8,946 bases of DNA from JAYOFM01 sp038117225 (GCA_038117225.1 JAYOFM010000128.1:1-8946), one strand, 5' to 3'; counted from the first letter of the stretch, positions 1 to 5,673 are shown. Program-made: numbers and translations. The notes: a model not told the origin generated them from the letters alone.

Positions 1-17
1 CACACGGGAGCCGCCGC

Positions 18-470
18 ATGCAGACCATAAAACGCCTCGACCTCGCCGATGCCGAGGTGCTGATCGCCGGCGCCAGGGCGCATGCCGTAAAAATCGGCAT
101 CCCCATGTGCGTCGCCGTGGTCGACGAATCCGGCAACACCATCGCCTTTCAGCGCATGGACGGGGCCAAGGTGTTGAGCGTGCGGCTGTCCGATGACAAG
201 GCGTTCACCGCCGCCGTTTCAAAGCGGCCGACGCACGAATACAACGAAATCTGTATTCCCGGCGATTTGACCTTCGGCATTCATACATCGTCGGGCGGAC
301 GTTTTTCCACCGTCGGTGGCGGCTATCCGGTGTTGTCGGGAACGACGGTCGTCGGCGCCATCGGCTGTTCCGGCGGCGCCGCCGCGCAGGACATGGAATG
401 CGCTAAGGCGGGCATCGCCCGGTGGCGCGACAAGGGCGCGAAGAAGTTGAAAACAAAGGCGAAAGGCTGA
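18..470 (+). CDS. GlcG/HbpS-type (DUF336) haem-binding-family protein
   Basis: A 150-residue single-domain protein of the GlcG/HbpS/PduO-C (DUF336) family. Visible hallmarks are the first strand and turn CVAVVDESGN at residues 31-40 with FQRMDGA at 44-50, and the Gly-rich second half GGRFSTVGGGYPVL (93-106), GAIGCSGG (113-120) and QDMECAKAG (124-132). Length matches stand-alone family members. There is no signal peptide, so it is probably cytoplasmic, unlike secreted HbpS. The C-terminus is Lys-rich. The start is supported by GGGAG at 6-10, 7 nt before the ATG. Some family members bind haem or corrinoid, and others sit in glycolate or propanediol operons. No residue seen here settles the ligand. 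The downstream neighbour is erpA, after a 68-bp gap holding its own promoter candidate, so a functional link is not required. The family call is firm; the function is open. Confidence 0.88.
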   Translation: MQTIKRLDLADAEVLIAGARAHAVKIGIPMCVAVVDESGNTIAFQRMDGAKVLSVRLSDDKAFTAAVSKRPTHEYNEICIPGDLTFGIHTSSGGRFSTVGGGYPVLSGTTVVGAIGCSGGAAAQDMECAKAGIARWRDKGAKKLKTKAKG

Positions 471-476
471 CGCCGA

Positions 477-506
477 TTGACATTGGCGCCAAGCGGACTA
501 CATAAA
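477..506 (+). promoter_or_regulatory. Candidate sigma70-type promoter for erpA
   Basis: A perfect TTGACA -35 hexamer at 477-482 is followed after 18 bp by CATAAA at 501-506, which matches 4 of 6 positions of the -10 consensus. Transcription would start near 513, leaving a leader of about 25 nt with the erpA ribosome site CAGGAA at 525-530. It lies in the gap after the DUF336 gene, so erpA need not depend on read-through. I recognise no IscR or Fur/Irr operator here. Prediction by eye only. Confidence 0.5.
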
Positions 507-538
507 CACCACGCGGAACCGAACCAGGAACGTAGACG

Positions 539-892
539 ATGCCCGACGGTACCAGCACGGAACAACGCCTCCTTATCACCGACAGCGCCGCCGCGCGGAT
601 CGCCAAGCTGCGTGAATCCGAGGGCAAGCCGGAGCTGATGCTGCGCGTCACCGTATCGGGCGGCGGCTGCTCGGGCTTCCAGTACGGCTTCGACCTGGAC
701 GACCACATCAAGGACGACGACCTGACGTTCGAACACAACGGCGTTCGCGTCGTCACCGACGAGGCCTCGATCAGCCTCATCGAGGGATCGCAAGTGGACT
801 TCGTCAACGAACTGGGCGGCGCCTTCTTTCAGGTTTCCAACCCCAACGCCACCGCCAGCTGCGGCTGCGGCGCCTCGTTTTCGGTGTTCTAG
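539..892 (+). CDS. erpA: Iron-sulfur cluster insertion protein ErpA (A-type carrier, HesB/IscA family)
   Basis: A 117-residue A-type Fe-S carrier protein. These proteins accept a [2Fe-2S] or [4Fe-4S] cluster from the ISC or SUF scaffold and pass it to cytoplasmic apo-enzymes. The three invariant cluster cysteines are present: C44 in GGGCSGFQYGF, and C108 and C110 in the C-terminal SCGCGASFSVF. The segment GSQVDFVNELGGAFFQVSNP (83-102) is typical of ErpA rather than IscA or SufA. Length is normal. The start is supported by CAGGAA at 525-530, 8 nt upstream. A strong terminator follows at 935-960, so it may be a single-gene unit driven from the promoter candidate at 477-506. IlvD, encoded at the right end of this window, is the sort of Fe-S enzyme such a carrier can serve. 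An IscA/SufA paralogue is the only real alternative. Confidence 0.93.
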   Translation: MPDGTSTEQRLLITDSAAARIAKLRESEGKPELMLRVTVSGGGCSGFQYGFDLDDHIKDDDLTFEHNGVRVVTDEASISLIEGSQVDFVNELGGAFFQVSNPNATASCGCGASFSVF

Positions 893-934
893 GGATCGGG
901 TTTCCGGCGACACCGCCATTCGTGCTATGACATC

Positions 935-960
935 AGGCCCGTCGTCCGACGGGCCTTTTC
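935..960 (+). terminator. Rho-independent terminator after erpA
   Basis: A perfect 10-bp inverted repeat, AGGCCCGTCG (935-944) and CGACGGGCCT (947-956), runs directly into TTTTCC. The two nominal loop bases mean the real hairpin would open a few inner pairs, leaving a G+C-rich stem of about 7-8 bp. It lies 42 bp past the erpA stop and only 25 bp before the xthA ATG. Confidence 0.85.
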
Positions 961-972
961 CTTGGGCTTCAC

Positions 973-977
973 CGGAG
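973..977 (+). promoter_or_regulatory. Ribosome binding site deciding the xthA start
   Basis: CGGAG lies 8 nt before the ATG at 986. The frame is also open from a TTG at 962, but that codon has no ribosome site and sits just after the terminator hairpin. The product from 986 begins MVKIATWNVNS, the usual N-terminus of exonuclease III. Confidence 0.7.
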
Positions 978-985
978 CACTCTCG

Positions 986-1777
986 ATGGTCAAGATCGCC
1001 ACCTGGAACGTCAATTCGATCAAGGCGCGGCTGCCGCGGGTGGTGGAATGGCTCGGCGAGTTCAAGCCCGATGTCGCCCTGCTGCAGGAACTGAAATGCG
1101 TCGAGGACGCCTTCCCGCGCCTGGAAATCGAGGACGCCGGCTATAACGTCGTCGTTGCCGGCCAGAAGACCTACAACGGCGTCGCCATCCTGTCCAAGCA
1201 ACCGATCGACGTGTTGGAAACAACGCTGCCGGGGGACGAGACCGACGAACAGGCGCGCTATCTGGAGGCCTTCACCTGCGGCGTGCGGGTCGCCGCCATT
1301 TACCTTCCCAACGGCAATCCGACCCGCAACGAGGATGGCGGCGACCACGAAAAATACCTCTACAAGCTGGCCTGGATGGATCGTCTGGTGACCCACGTGC
1401 GCGACATCCTGGAAAGCGAGGACGCCATCGTGCTCGGCGGTGATTACAACATCGCGCCCAAGGACAGCGACGTCCACGACGCGGCGCGTTTCGCCGACGA
1501 CGCCCTGTGCCGGCCGGAAAGCCGCAACCGCTTCCGTCAGCTCTTGAACCTGGGCCTGACCGACGCCTTCCGCGCCTTCCACACGGCGCCGCATCTCTAC
1601 AGCTATTGGGATTACCAGGCCGGCGCCTGGCAGAAGGACAACGGCCTGCTGATCGATCATTTGTTGTTATCACCGCAGGCCGCCGACCGCCTGGTCGCCT
1701 CGGGCATCGACAAGACGCCGCGCGGCAAGGAAAAAGCCTCCGACCACACGCCGGTGTGGTGCGAGTTGTCGGACTAA
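986..1777 (+). CDS. xthA: Exodeoxyribonuclease III (AP endonuclease, ExoIII/Xth family)
   Basis: A 263-residue enzyme of the Mg-dependent EEP nuclease fold. It cleaves DNA 5' of abasic sites and removes 3'-blocking groups in base-excision repair, and has 3'-5' exonuclease activity on duplex DNA. Visible catalytic elements are TWNVNSIKARLP with N8, the metal ligand E35 in LLQELK, Y106 in YLPNG, D153 and N155 in GGDYNIAP, D224 in LIDHLLLS, and the terminal D253-H254 in SDHTPVW. Length is near the E. coli enzyme's 268 residues, so it looks complete. The ATG at 986 is chosen for its ribosome site and the canonical N-terminus. A terminator hairpin lies between this gene and erpA, so it needs read-through or a promoter at the erpA 3' end. 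Its stop overlaps the convergent GNAT gene by 4 bp. Confidence 0.95.
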   Translation: MVKIATWNVNSIKARLPRVVEWLGEFKPDVALLQELKCVEDAFPRLEIEDAGYNVVVAGQKTYNGVAILSKQPIDVLETTLPGDETDEQARYLEAFTCGVRVAAIYLPNGNPTRNEDGGDHEKYLYKLAWMDRLVTHVRDILESEDAIVLGGDYNIAPKDSDVHDAARFADDALCRPESRNRFRQLLNLGLTDAFRAFHTAPHLYSYWDYQAGAWQKDNGLLIDHLLLSPQAADRLVASGIDKTPRGKEKASDHTPVWCELSD

Positions 1778-2232
1778 AGAAGCTTCTCGAAGAACAGGCT
1801 TTCGACGATATCCGGGTAGTGGCTGAAGGCACCGCGACGGTGATAGCCGGCGTTCTCGTAGAGCGCGATGGCGGCGGTCTGCTTGTAGCCGGTTTCCAGC
1901 CGCAGCACCGGTAGCCGCAAGGCGCGGCCGGCCTCCTCCAAGGCTTCCAGGATCAACCGGCCGAAGCCCATGCCGCGAACCGCTTCGGCGGTGTACATGC
2001 GCTTGACCTCGCCCCAGTCGCCATGATCGACGACCGCGCCGAACCCGGCGGCGGCGCCATCCAACCGCGCAACGAAGAAATGCACGTTGGGGGCTTCCAG
2101 ACTGGAAACGTCGAGCAGGTTCTGCAGCTCCGGCGGGTAGTGCTTGTCATAAAAGGCGTCGGCCTCGGCCAATAACGCCACCACCTCCGGCTGGTCGGGC
2201 AACTCACGGGCGATGGTGGCGTTGTTCAGCAT
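1774..2232 (-). CDS. GNAT-family N-acetyltransferase
   Basis: A 152-residue single-domain acetyltransferase that would transfer acetyl from acetyl-CoA to an amine. The acetyl-CoA pyrophosphate loop (motif A) is RGMGFGRLILEALEE from residue 86. The motif-B region holds LRLETGYKQTAAIALYE (110-126) and the typical YENAGY turn (125-130). Length is normal for a stand-alone GNAT. The ATG at 2230-2232 has no obvious ribosome site upstream, so the start is less certain than the frame. It lies 66 bp downstream of the dioxygenase gene on the same strand and could be the last gene of a PilZ-dioxygenase-GNAT unit. A CGCGT/ACGCG hairpin at 2271-2285 in the gap is too short to call a terminator. Its 3' end overlaps the xthA stop tail to tail. 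The substrate cannot be told from sequence. Confidence 0.87.
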   Translation of the reverse strand: MLNNATIARELPDQPEVVALLAEADAFYDKHYPPELQNLLDVSSLEAPNVHFFVARLDGAAAGFGAVVDHGDWGEVKRMYTAEAVRGMGFGRLILEALEEAGRALRLPVLRLETGYKQTAAIALYENAGYHRRGAFSHYPDIVESLFFEKLL

Positions 2233-2298
2233 GCGGTGTTAAATCGCGGCCGAAGCAAGCGGTCAAGACACGCGTCATTCACGCGAACGCTCGATAAG

Positions 2299-3171
2299 TT
2301 ACGCCACCACCCGATCACCACCGATGGTCACCCGGCGGGCGACGCGGCGGTGACCGTCGTAGTCGTTGAGGGCGCGGTGCATGGTGCAGCGATTGTCCCA
2401 CACGGCGACGGTGCCGGCGGACCAGCGGTAGCGCACGCACAGCTCATCGCGCTGAGCGTGGCGGACGAGATAATCGAGCAACGGTTTCGATTCCTCTTCC
2501 GTCATGTCCTCGAAGCGCACCGTGTAGTTGGGATTGATGTAGAGCGATTTCTGGCCGGTTTCCGGGATGGTGCGGACGACCGGGTGCACCGTCTCGCCGC
2601 GGTCGGCCTCTTCCGACGGGGTCACGGTCATGGTTTTGTTGGGGATGACGTCACCGGTGTACTTGCCGCTGGTGCCGTAGGAGCGGGCGCCGGAATGCAC
2701 GGCGCGCATGCCGCCCAGCAGTTCCTTCATGCCGTCCGACAGGCTGTCATAGGCGGCGCACATGTTGGCCCAGATAGTGTCGCCGCCGGCCGGCGGCACC
2801 TCCAGGGCGTAGAACACGGCGCCCTTGGCCGGCTCGTCGAGGTAGGTCATGTCCGTGTGCCAGTCGCCGCCGAAATTATAGACGTTGGTTTCTTCCGGTT
2901 CCTTGACGATTTCGATGATCGCCGGATAGCCGGGCATGGAGGCCACGTGCGGCGTATCGCGGGGTTCGCCGAACAGGCGTCCGATGGTCAGTTGCTGTTC
3001 CGGCGTCAAGGCTTGGCCGGGGAAGAAGATCACCTTGTGCGCATTGAGGGCATCGCGGATGGCGGTCGCCTCGGCATTGCTGAGCGGTGTCGACAGATCG
3101 ATACCGTGAATATCGGCGCCGATGCGTCCGGCGACGGGCCGGATGTCGAGGGTCACGGGGCTATCGGTCAT
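2299..3171 (-). CDS. TauD/TfdA-family Fe(II)/2-oxoglutarate-dependent dioxygenase
   Basis: A 290-residue enzyme of the TauD/TfdA family. Members hydroxylate a substrate using O2 and 2-oxoglutarate, with Fe(II) held by a His-Asp-His triad; TauD itself releases sulfite from taurine. Here the triad is H105 and D107 in DWHTDMTY and H265 in NRCTMHRALND. T132 in GGDTIWANM and R280 in HRRVARRVTI match the 2-oxoglutarate-binding Thr and Arg of TauD, so it should be active. Length matches the family. The start is set by GGGAGA (3178-3183) 6 nt upstream. It lies 26 bp behind a PilZ gene on the same strand. No taurine or sulfonate ABC transporter lies nearby, so the substrate (sulfonate, aryloxyacetate, carnitine precursor or other) is unassigned. 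I withhold the symbol tauD for that reason. Confidence 0.9.
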   Translation of the reverse strand: MTDSPVTLDIRPVAGRIGADIHGIDLSTPLSNAEATAIRDALNAHKVIFFPGQALTPEQQLTIGRLFGEPRDTPHVASMPGYPAIIEIVKEPEETNVYNFGGDWHTDMTYLDEPAKGAVFYALEVPPAGGDTIWANMCAAYDSLSDGMKELLGGMRAVHSGARSYGTSGKYTGDVIPNKTMTVTPSEEADRGETVHPVVRTIPETGQKSLYINPNYTVRFEDMTEEESKPLLDYLVRHAQRDELCVRYRWSAGTVAVWDNRCTMHRALNDYDGHRRVARRVTIGGDRVVA

Positions 3172-3197
3172 TCCGGCTCTCCCAATTCCGTGCGCAA

Positions 3198-3518
3198 TCA
3201 GCGCGGCGATGCCTCGCGTCTATTCAACGCCGTCAGCAGTTTATCCCAGGTCCGCGTCGCGTTGCGATAGTTGATGGCGGTGCCGCGATCATCGATCCGG
3301 ATGACGCGGCCGTCGACCGGCAACGGCAACCACTTGCCCAACGCCTGCACCTGGATGGTGATGGTGCAGTGTTCGCCCTCGGCGATGCCGAAAAGCTCGC
3401 CTTCGATCAGCAGACCGTCGGCGGAAACGTTCAACAGCGCATGCTTGGTGCCGCCAACCAGGGCGCGCACCGTGCTTAGATCATATCGTTCGGACCGGGT
3501 CGCCGCCGCGTCAGCCAT
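3198..3518 (-). CDS. Small PilZ-domain protein
   Basis: A 106-residue protein made up almost entirely of one PilZ-like beta-barrel. Visible are the strand and loop HALLNVSADGLLIEG (26-40) containing the NxSxxG c-di-GMP motif (N30, S32, G35), and the later strands with VDGRVIRIDDRGTAINY (68-84) and a C-terminal helix (TWDKLLTALNRRE). The arginine motif that normally precedes the barrel (RxxxR) is not intact: only R8 and R11, spaced RxxR, are seen. Cyclic di-GMP binding is therefore plausible but unproven. There is no membrane segment or second domain. The start is supported by AGGGGG at 3526-3531, 7 nt from the ATG. It is the first gene of a minus-strand run with the TauD-type dioxygenase, and is divergent from the metallo-hydrolase gene. 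Confidence 0.8.
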   Translation of the reverse strand: MADAAATRSERYDLSTVRALVGGTKHALLNVSADGLLIEGELFGIAEGEHCTITIQVQALGKWLPLPVDGRVIRIDDRGTAINYRNATRTWDKLLTALNRREASPR

Positions 3519-3671
3519 GACCTTACCCCCTGCGGAAGTCTACACCGAAACACGGTATTGTGCACAAGACGACCGCTCATCGCGATTTCGTGCTTGAATG
3601 GCAGTGGGCACGCCAACATATGTCGCTAAATATGACACGAATATATCGTCAGCAACAGGGAGACCATCGTC
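3519..3671. promoter_or_regulatory. Divergent intergenic region between the PilZ gene and the metallo-hydrolase gene
   Basis: This 153-bp gap between divergent genes must hold the leaders, and probably the promoters, of both. Its right part (about 3615-3650) is distinctly A+T-rich. It contains a perfect 10-bp palindrome TTGTGCACAA (3558-3567), TGTC-N9-GACA (3621-3637), ACGA-N5-TCGT (3637-3649) and TTGAAT (3594-3599) as a possible plus-strand -35. I could not find a convincing -35/-10 pair for either direction. The ribosome site AGGGAGA (3657-3663) precedes the rightward gene. Confidence 0.45.
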
Positions 3672-4496
3672 ATGCAACACTTGAAATTCGGCACGACACT
3701 GTGCGCTGGCGCCATCGCCCTGATGGCCGCATCCACCACCGTCGAGGCCGCCGACATCACCTGGTACGGCCAGGCGGCGCTGAAGATCGTCAGCCCCGGC
3801 GGCAAGGTGATCCTTGTCGATCCGTTCATTTCCAAAAACCCGAAGACACCGGAAGCCATGAAGGACCTGGCCAAGCTGGGCAAGGTTGATCTGGTGCTGC
3901 TAACGCACGGCCACGGCGACCACATTGGCGACACCGCCGCCATCATGAAGGCCAATCCGGCCGCCAAGCTCGGCATCAACGCCGACATGGGCCACACCTT
4001 CGGCACCCTCGGCATTGTCGATTACAAGCAGATGATCCGCTTCAACAAGTCCGGGCCGATCAAGCCGGTCGACGGCATCACCGTCACCATGGTGCGGGCC
4101 GAGCATTCATCGGAAGTCGTCCACAAGGGCGCCGACGGCAAGAAGACCGTTCATCCGGGCGGCGAGCCGGCCGGTTACATCATCGAACTGGAAGACGGCT
4201 ACAAAATCTATCATGCCGGTGACACCGGCGTGTTCGCCGACATGGCGTTCATCGGCAGTTATTATCAGCCGGACGTGGAATTCCTGCCCATCGGCGGCCA
4301 CTTCACCATGGACCCGACGCATGCCGCCTATGCCATCAAGACCCTGCTGAAATCAAAAATCGTCATGCCGATCCACTACGGCACCTTCAAGCCGTTGAAG
4401 GGCACGCCGGAACAGCTCAAGGCCGCCCTCGGCACGACCTCGACCAAGGTCGTCGTCATGCAGCCGGGCGACACCATGACATTCAAGAAGATGTAG
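3672..4496 (+). CDS. Exported metallo-beta-lactamase-fold metal-dependent hydrolase (UPF0173/UlaG-like)
   Basis: A 274-residue protein with an N-terminal Sec-type signal peptide: K5, a hydrophobic core at about residues 7-20, and a likely cut after VEA or VEAA (26-27). The mature part begins with ITWYGQAALKI, typical of the UPF0173/UlaG-like branch of the metallo-beta-lactamase superfamily. The zinc-site motif is THGHGDH with H79, H81, D83 and H84. Further likely ligands are H145 (RAEHSS), D184 (HAGDTGVF), H210 (GGHFTM) and H235 (PIHYGTF). All the metal ligands appear intact, so it should be an active hydrolase, probably periplasmic. There is no lipobox. The ribosome site AGGGAGA (3657-3663) sits 8 nt before the ATG. 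The cytochrome c'-like gene follows 98 bp downstream. The substrate is unknown: related enzymes hydrolyse lactones, phosphoesters or other esters. A true beta-lactamase is unlikely given the closer match to the UlaG-like motifs. Confidence 0.9.
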   Translation: MQHLKFGTTLCAGAIALMAASTTVEAADITWYGQAALKIVSPGGKVILVDPFISKNPKTPEAMKDLAKLGKVDLVLLTHGHGDHIGDTAAIMKANPAAKLGINADMGHTFGTLGIVDYKQMIRFNKSGPIKPVDGITVTMVRAEHSSEVVHKGADGKKTVHPGGEPAGYIIELEDGYKIYHAGDTGVFADMAFIGSYYQPDVEFLPIGGHFTMDPTHAAYAIKTLLKSKIVMPIHYGTFKPLKGTPEQLKAALGTTSTKVVVMQPGDTMTFKKM

Positions 4497-4561
4497 GCGA
4501 CCAAAAAATGCGCGAACAGACGGCCGCCGGCCGGACTTGATCTCCGTCATGGCGGCGGGCG

Positions 4562-4616
4562 TCGCATCGTAGGAGGCTCCACTAAGTCGTAACGATGCGA
4601 GGCCGTCCGATGCGAC
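4562..4616 (+). repeat. Inverted and direct 8-9-bp repeats over the cytochrome gene start
   Basis: TCGCATCGT at 4562-4570 is the exact reverse complement of ACGATGCGA at 4592-4600. GTCGCATCG at 4561-4569 is the exact reverse complement of CGATGCGAC at 4608-4616. The octamer CGATGCGA therefore occurs twice, 15 bp apart, each copy containing one of the two candidate ATG starts. The best ribosome-site sequence, AGGAGG (4571-4576), lies between the arms. It could be an RNA fold hiding the start, an operator, or chance. Confidence 0.5.
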
Positions 4617-5149
4617 CTGTTCTACTCCTCCTTGCGCTGGCTTTCGTCGTGCTGAGTTCCGATGCCAGCGTGCGCGCCGATGAAGACCCGCGCACGGATA
4701 TCGCCCTGCCCGCCCATGTCGCCGATGCATTCATGGCCGAGATGCGAACCCACATGGGCAACCTGGACGACATCGTCTCGGCGATTGCCGACGGCGACTT
4801 CATGGAGGCCGCAGTGATCGCCGCGCACAACATGAGCACGCGCTACAAGGCGATGCGCGATCCCATGGGCCGCCTGCCCGGTATGGGCCAGGGGATGGGC
4901 CAGGGAATGGGCATGGGCGTGGGGCCCGGCTTCGGGCGCTACATGCCCGAGGATTTTCGCGCCATGGGGGCACAATTCCATGCCGCAGCGGAAACCTTCG
5001 CCACTGTGGCCGCGACCGTTACCGCACCCGCGTCCACGGCCGATTACCAGGTCGTGATCGGCGCCCTGCGCGACGTCACCACGGCTTGCCGCGCCTGTCA
5101 CGATGCCTATCGCATCAGTGGCATCAGCGCCAAACCGGTGCCGAAGTAA
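4610..5149 (+). CDS. Exported monohaem c-type cytochrome, cytochrome c'-like, with Met-rich insert
   Basis: A protein of 179 residues from the ATG at 4610, or 184 from the ATG at 4595; numbering below uses the longer form. An N-terminal signal peptide (RPVLLLLALAFVVLSS, cut probably after VRA) sends it to the periplasm. The single haem site CRACH (C165, C168, H169) is near the C-terminus in a predicted helix, as in the four-helix cytochrome c' class. Helical stretches at about 38-80, 119-143 and 149-172 fit that fold. Between helices, residues 87-124 are Met/Gly-rich (M87, M91, M97, M101, M105, M107, M117, M124), including GMGQGMGQGMGMG, which is not a usual cytochrome c' feature. I prefer 4610 because GAGG (4599-4602) is 7 nt away, whereas AGGAGG (4571-4576) is 18 nt from 4595. 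An electron-transfer, gas-binding or metal-handling role cannot be decided here. It ends 6 bp from the convergent peroxiredoxin gene. Confidence 0.82.
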   Translation: MRPVLLLLALAFVVLSSDASVRADEDPRTDIALPAHVADAFMAEMRTHMGNLDDIVSAIADGDFMEAAVIAAHNMSTRYKAMRDPMGRLPGMGQGMGQGMGMGVGPGFGRYMPEDFRAMGAQFHAAAETFATVAATVTAPASTADYQVVIGALRDVTTACRACHDAYRISGISAKPVPK

Positions 5150-5155
5150 CCGACC

Positions 5156-5638
5156 TCAGAGATCAGCCAGCAAGGTCTCCGCGCTGGTCTCGCCGAATTC
5201 GCCCGGCGGCTCGAAGTGCAGCGCCGTCACCACGCCATCATCGACGATCATCGAGAAACGCTTGCAGCGCACGCCGTAGCCCTTGGCGCTCATGTCGGAC
5301 TCGAGACCGGCGGCGCGTGTGAAGTCGAGCAGGCCGTCGCCGAGCATGGTCACCCGGCCCTCGGCGCCATGCTCGCGGCCCCACGCGCCCATGACCATGG
5401 CGTCGTTCACCGATAGGCACATGACCTCGTCGATGCCCTTGGCCTTGAGGTCCTCGGCGGCGGCGACGAAACCCGGTAGATGCTTGGCCGAGCAGGTACG
5501 GGTGAACGCCCCCGGCACGCCGAACAGGGCGACCTTCTTGCCGGCGAACAGATCGTCCGACGCGACGGCCACCGGCGCGCCGTCTTGCAACAAGAAAAGC
5601 GTTACCGACGGAATGGTGTCACCCACGGCAATAGTCAT
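5156..5638 (-). CDS. Prx5-type peroxiredoxin (AhpC/TSA superfamily)
   Basis: A 160-residue thiol peroxidase that reduces H2O2 and organic hydroperoxides using thioredoxin or glutathione/glutaredoxin. The active-site segment is VPGAFTRTCSAKHLPGF: P42, T46 and peroxidatic C49 form the PxxxTxxC motif, and R124 or R127 supplies the conserved Arg. HLPGF and the following DEVMCLSVNDAMVMGAWG (70-87) mark the Prx5 subgroup. The usual family sequence is PGAFTPTCS, so R47 replaces a commonly conserved Pro. A third cysteine, C125, sits between the two Arg in VRCKRF, where Ser is common. No signal peptide is seen, so it is cytoplasmic. The ribosome site GAGGG (5647-5651) is 8 nt upstream. It is divergent from the aldolase gene and convergent with the cytochrome gene. 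The reductant partner is not encoded here. Confidence 0.93.
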   Translation of the reverse strand: MTIAVGDTIPSVTLFLLQDGAPVAVASDDLFAGKKVALFGVPGAFTRTCSAKHLPGFVAAAEDLKAKGIDEVMCLSVNDAMVMGAWGREHGAEGRVTMLGDGLLDFTRAAGLESDMSAKGYGVRCKRFSMIVDDGVVTALHFEPPGEFGETSAETLLADL

Positions 5639-5673
5639 CTCATGAGCCCTCTTGAATGTATGGCTGGTCCGGC

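Noticed and set aside
962..985. TTG start giving xthA eight extra N-terminal residues
   Set aside because: There is no ribosome site before 962 and the terminator hairpin abuts it; the ATG at 986 has CGGAG and yields the canonical N-terminus.
323..1660. 445-codon open frame on the minus strand across erpA and xthA
   Set aside because: It lies opposite two well-recognised genes, its translation is low-complexity Ala/Val/Arg/Gly-rich with no family motif, and long antisense frames are expected in GC-rich DNA.
2271..2285. CGCGT-CATTC-ACGCG hairpin between the dioxygenase and GNAT genes
   Set aside because: Only a 5-bp stem with no T-tract; too weak for a terminator and common by chance.
2236..3270. 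344-codon plus-strand open frame opposite the TauD-type dioxygenase
   Set aside because: The dioxygenase on the other strand has all its catalytic residues; this frame is a His/Gly/Ala-rich mirror without recognisable domains.
4497..4560. G+C-rich run ACGGCCGCCGGCCGG after the metallo-hydrolase gene as a terminator
   Set aside because: It can fold but has no T-run on either strand, so it was not called.
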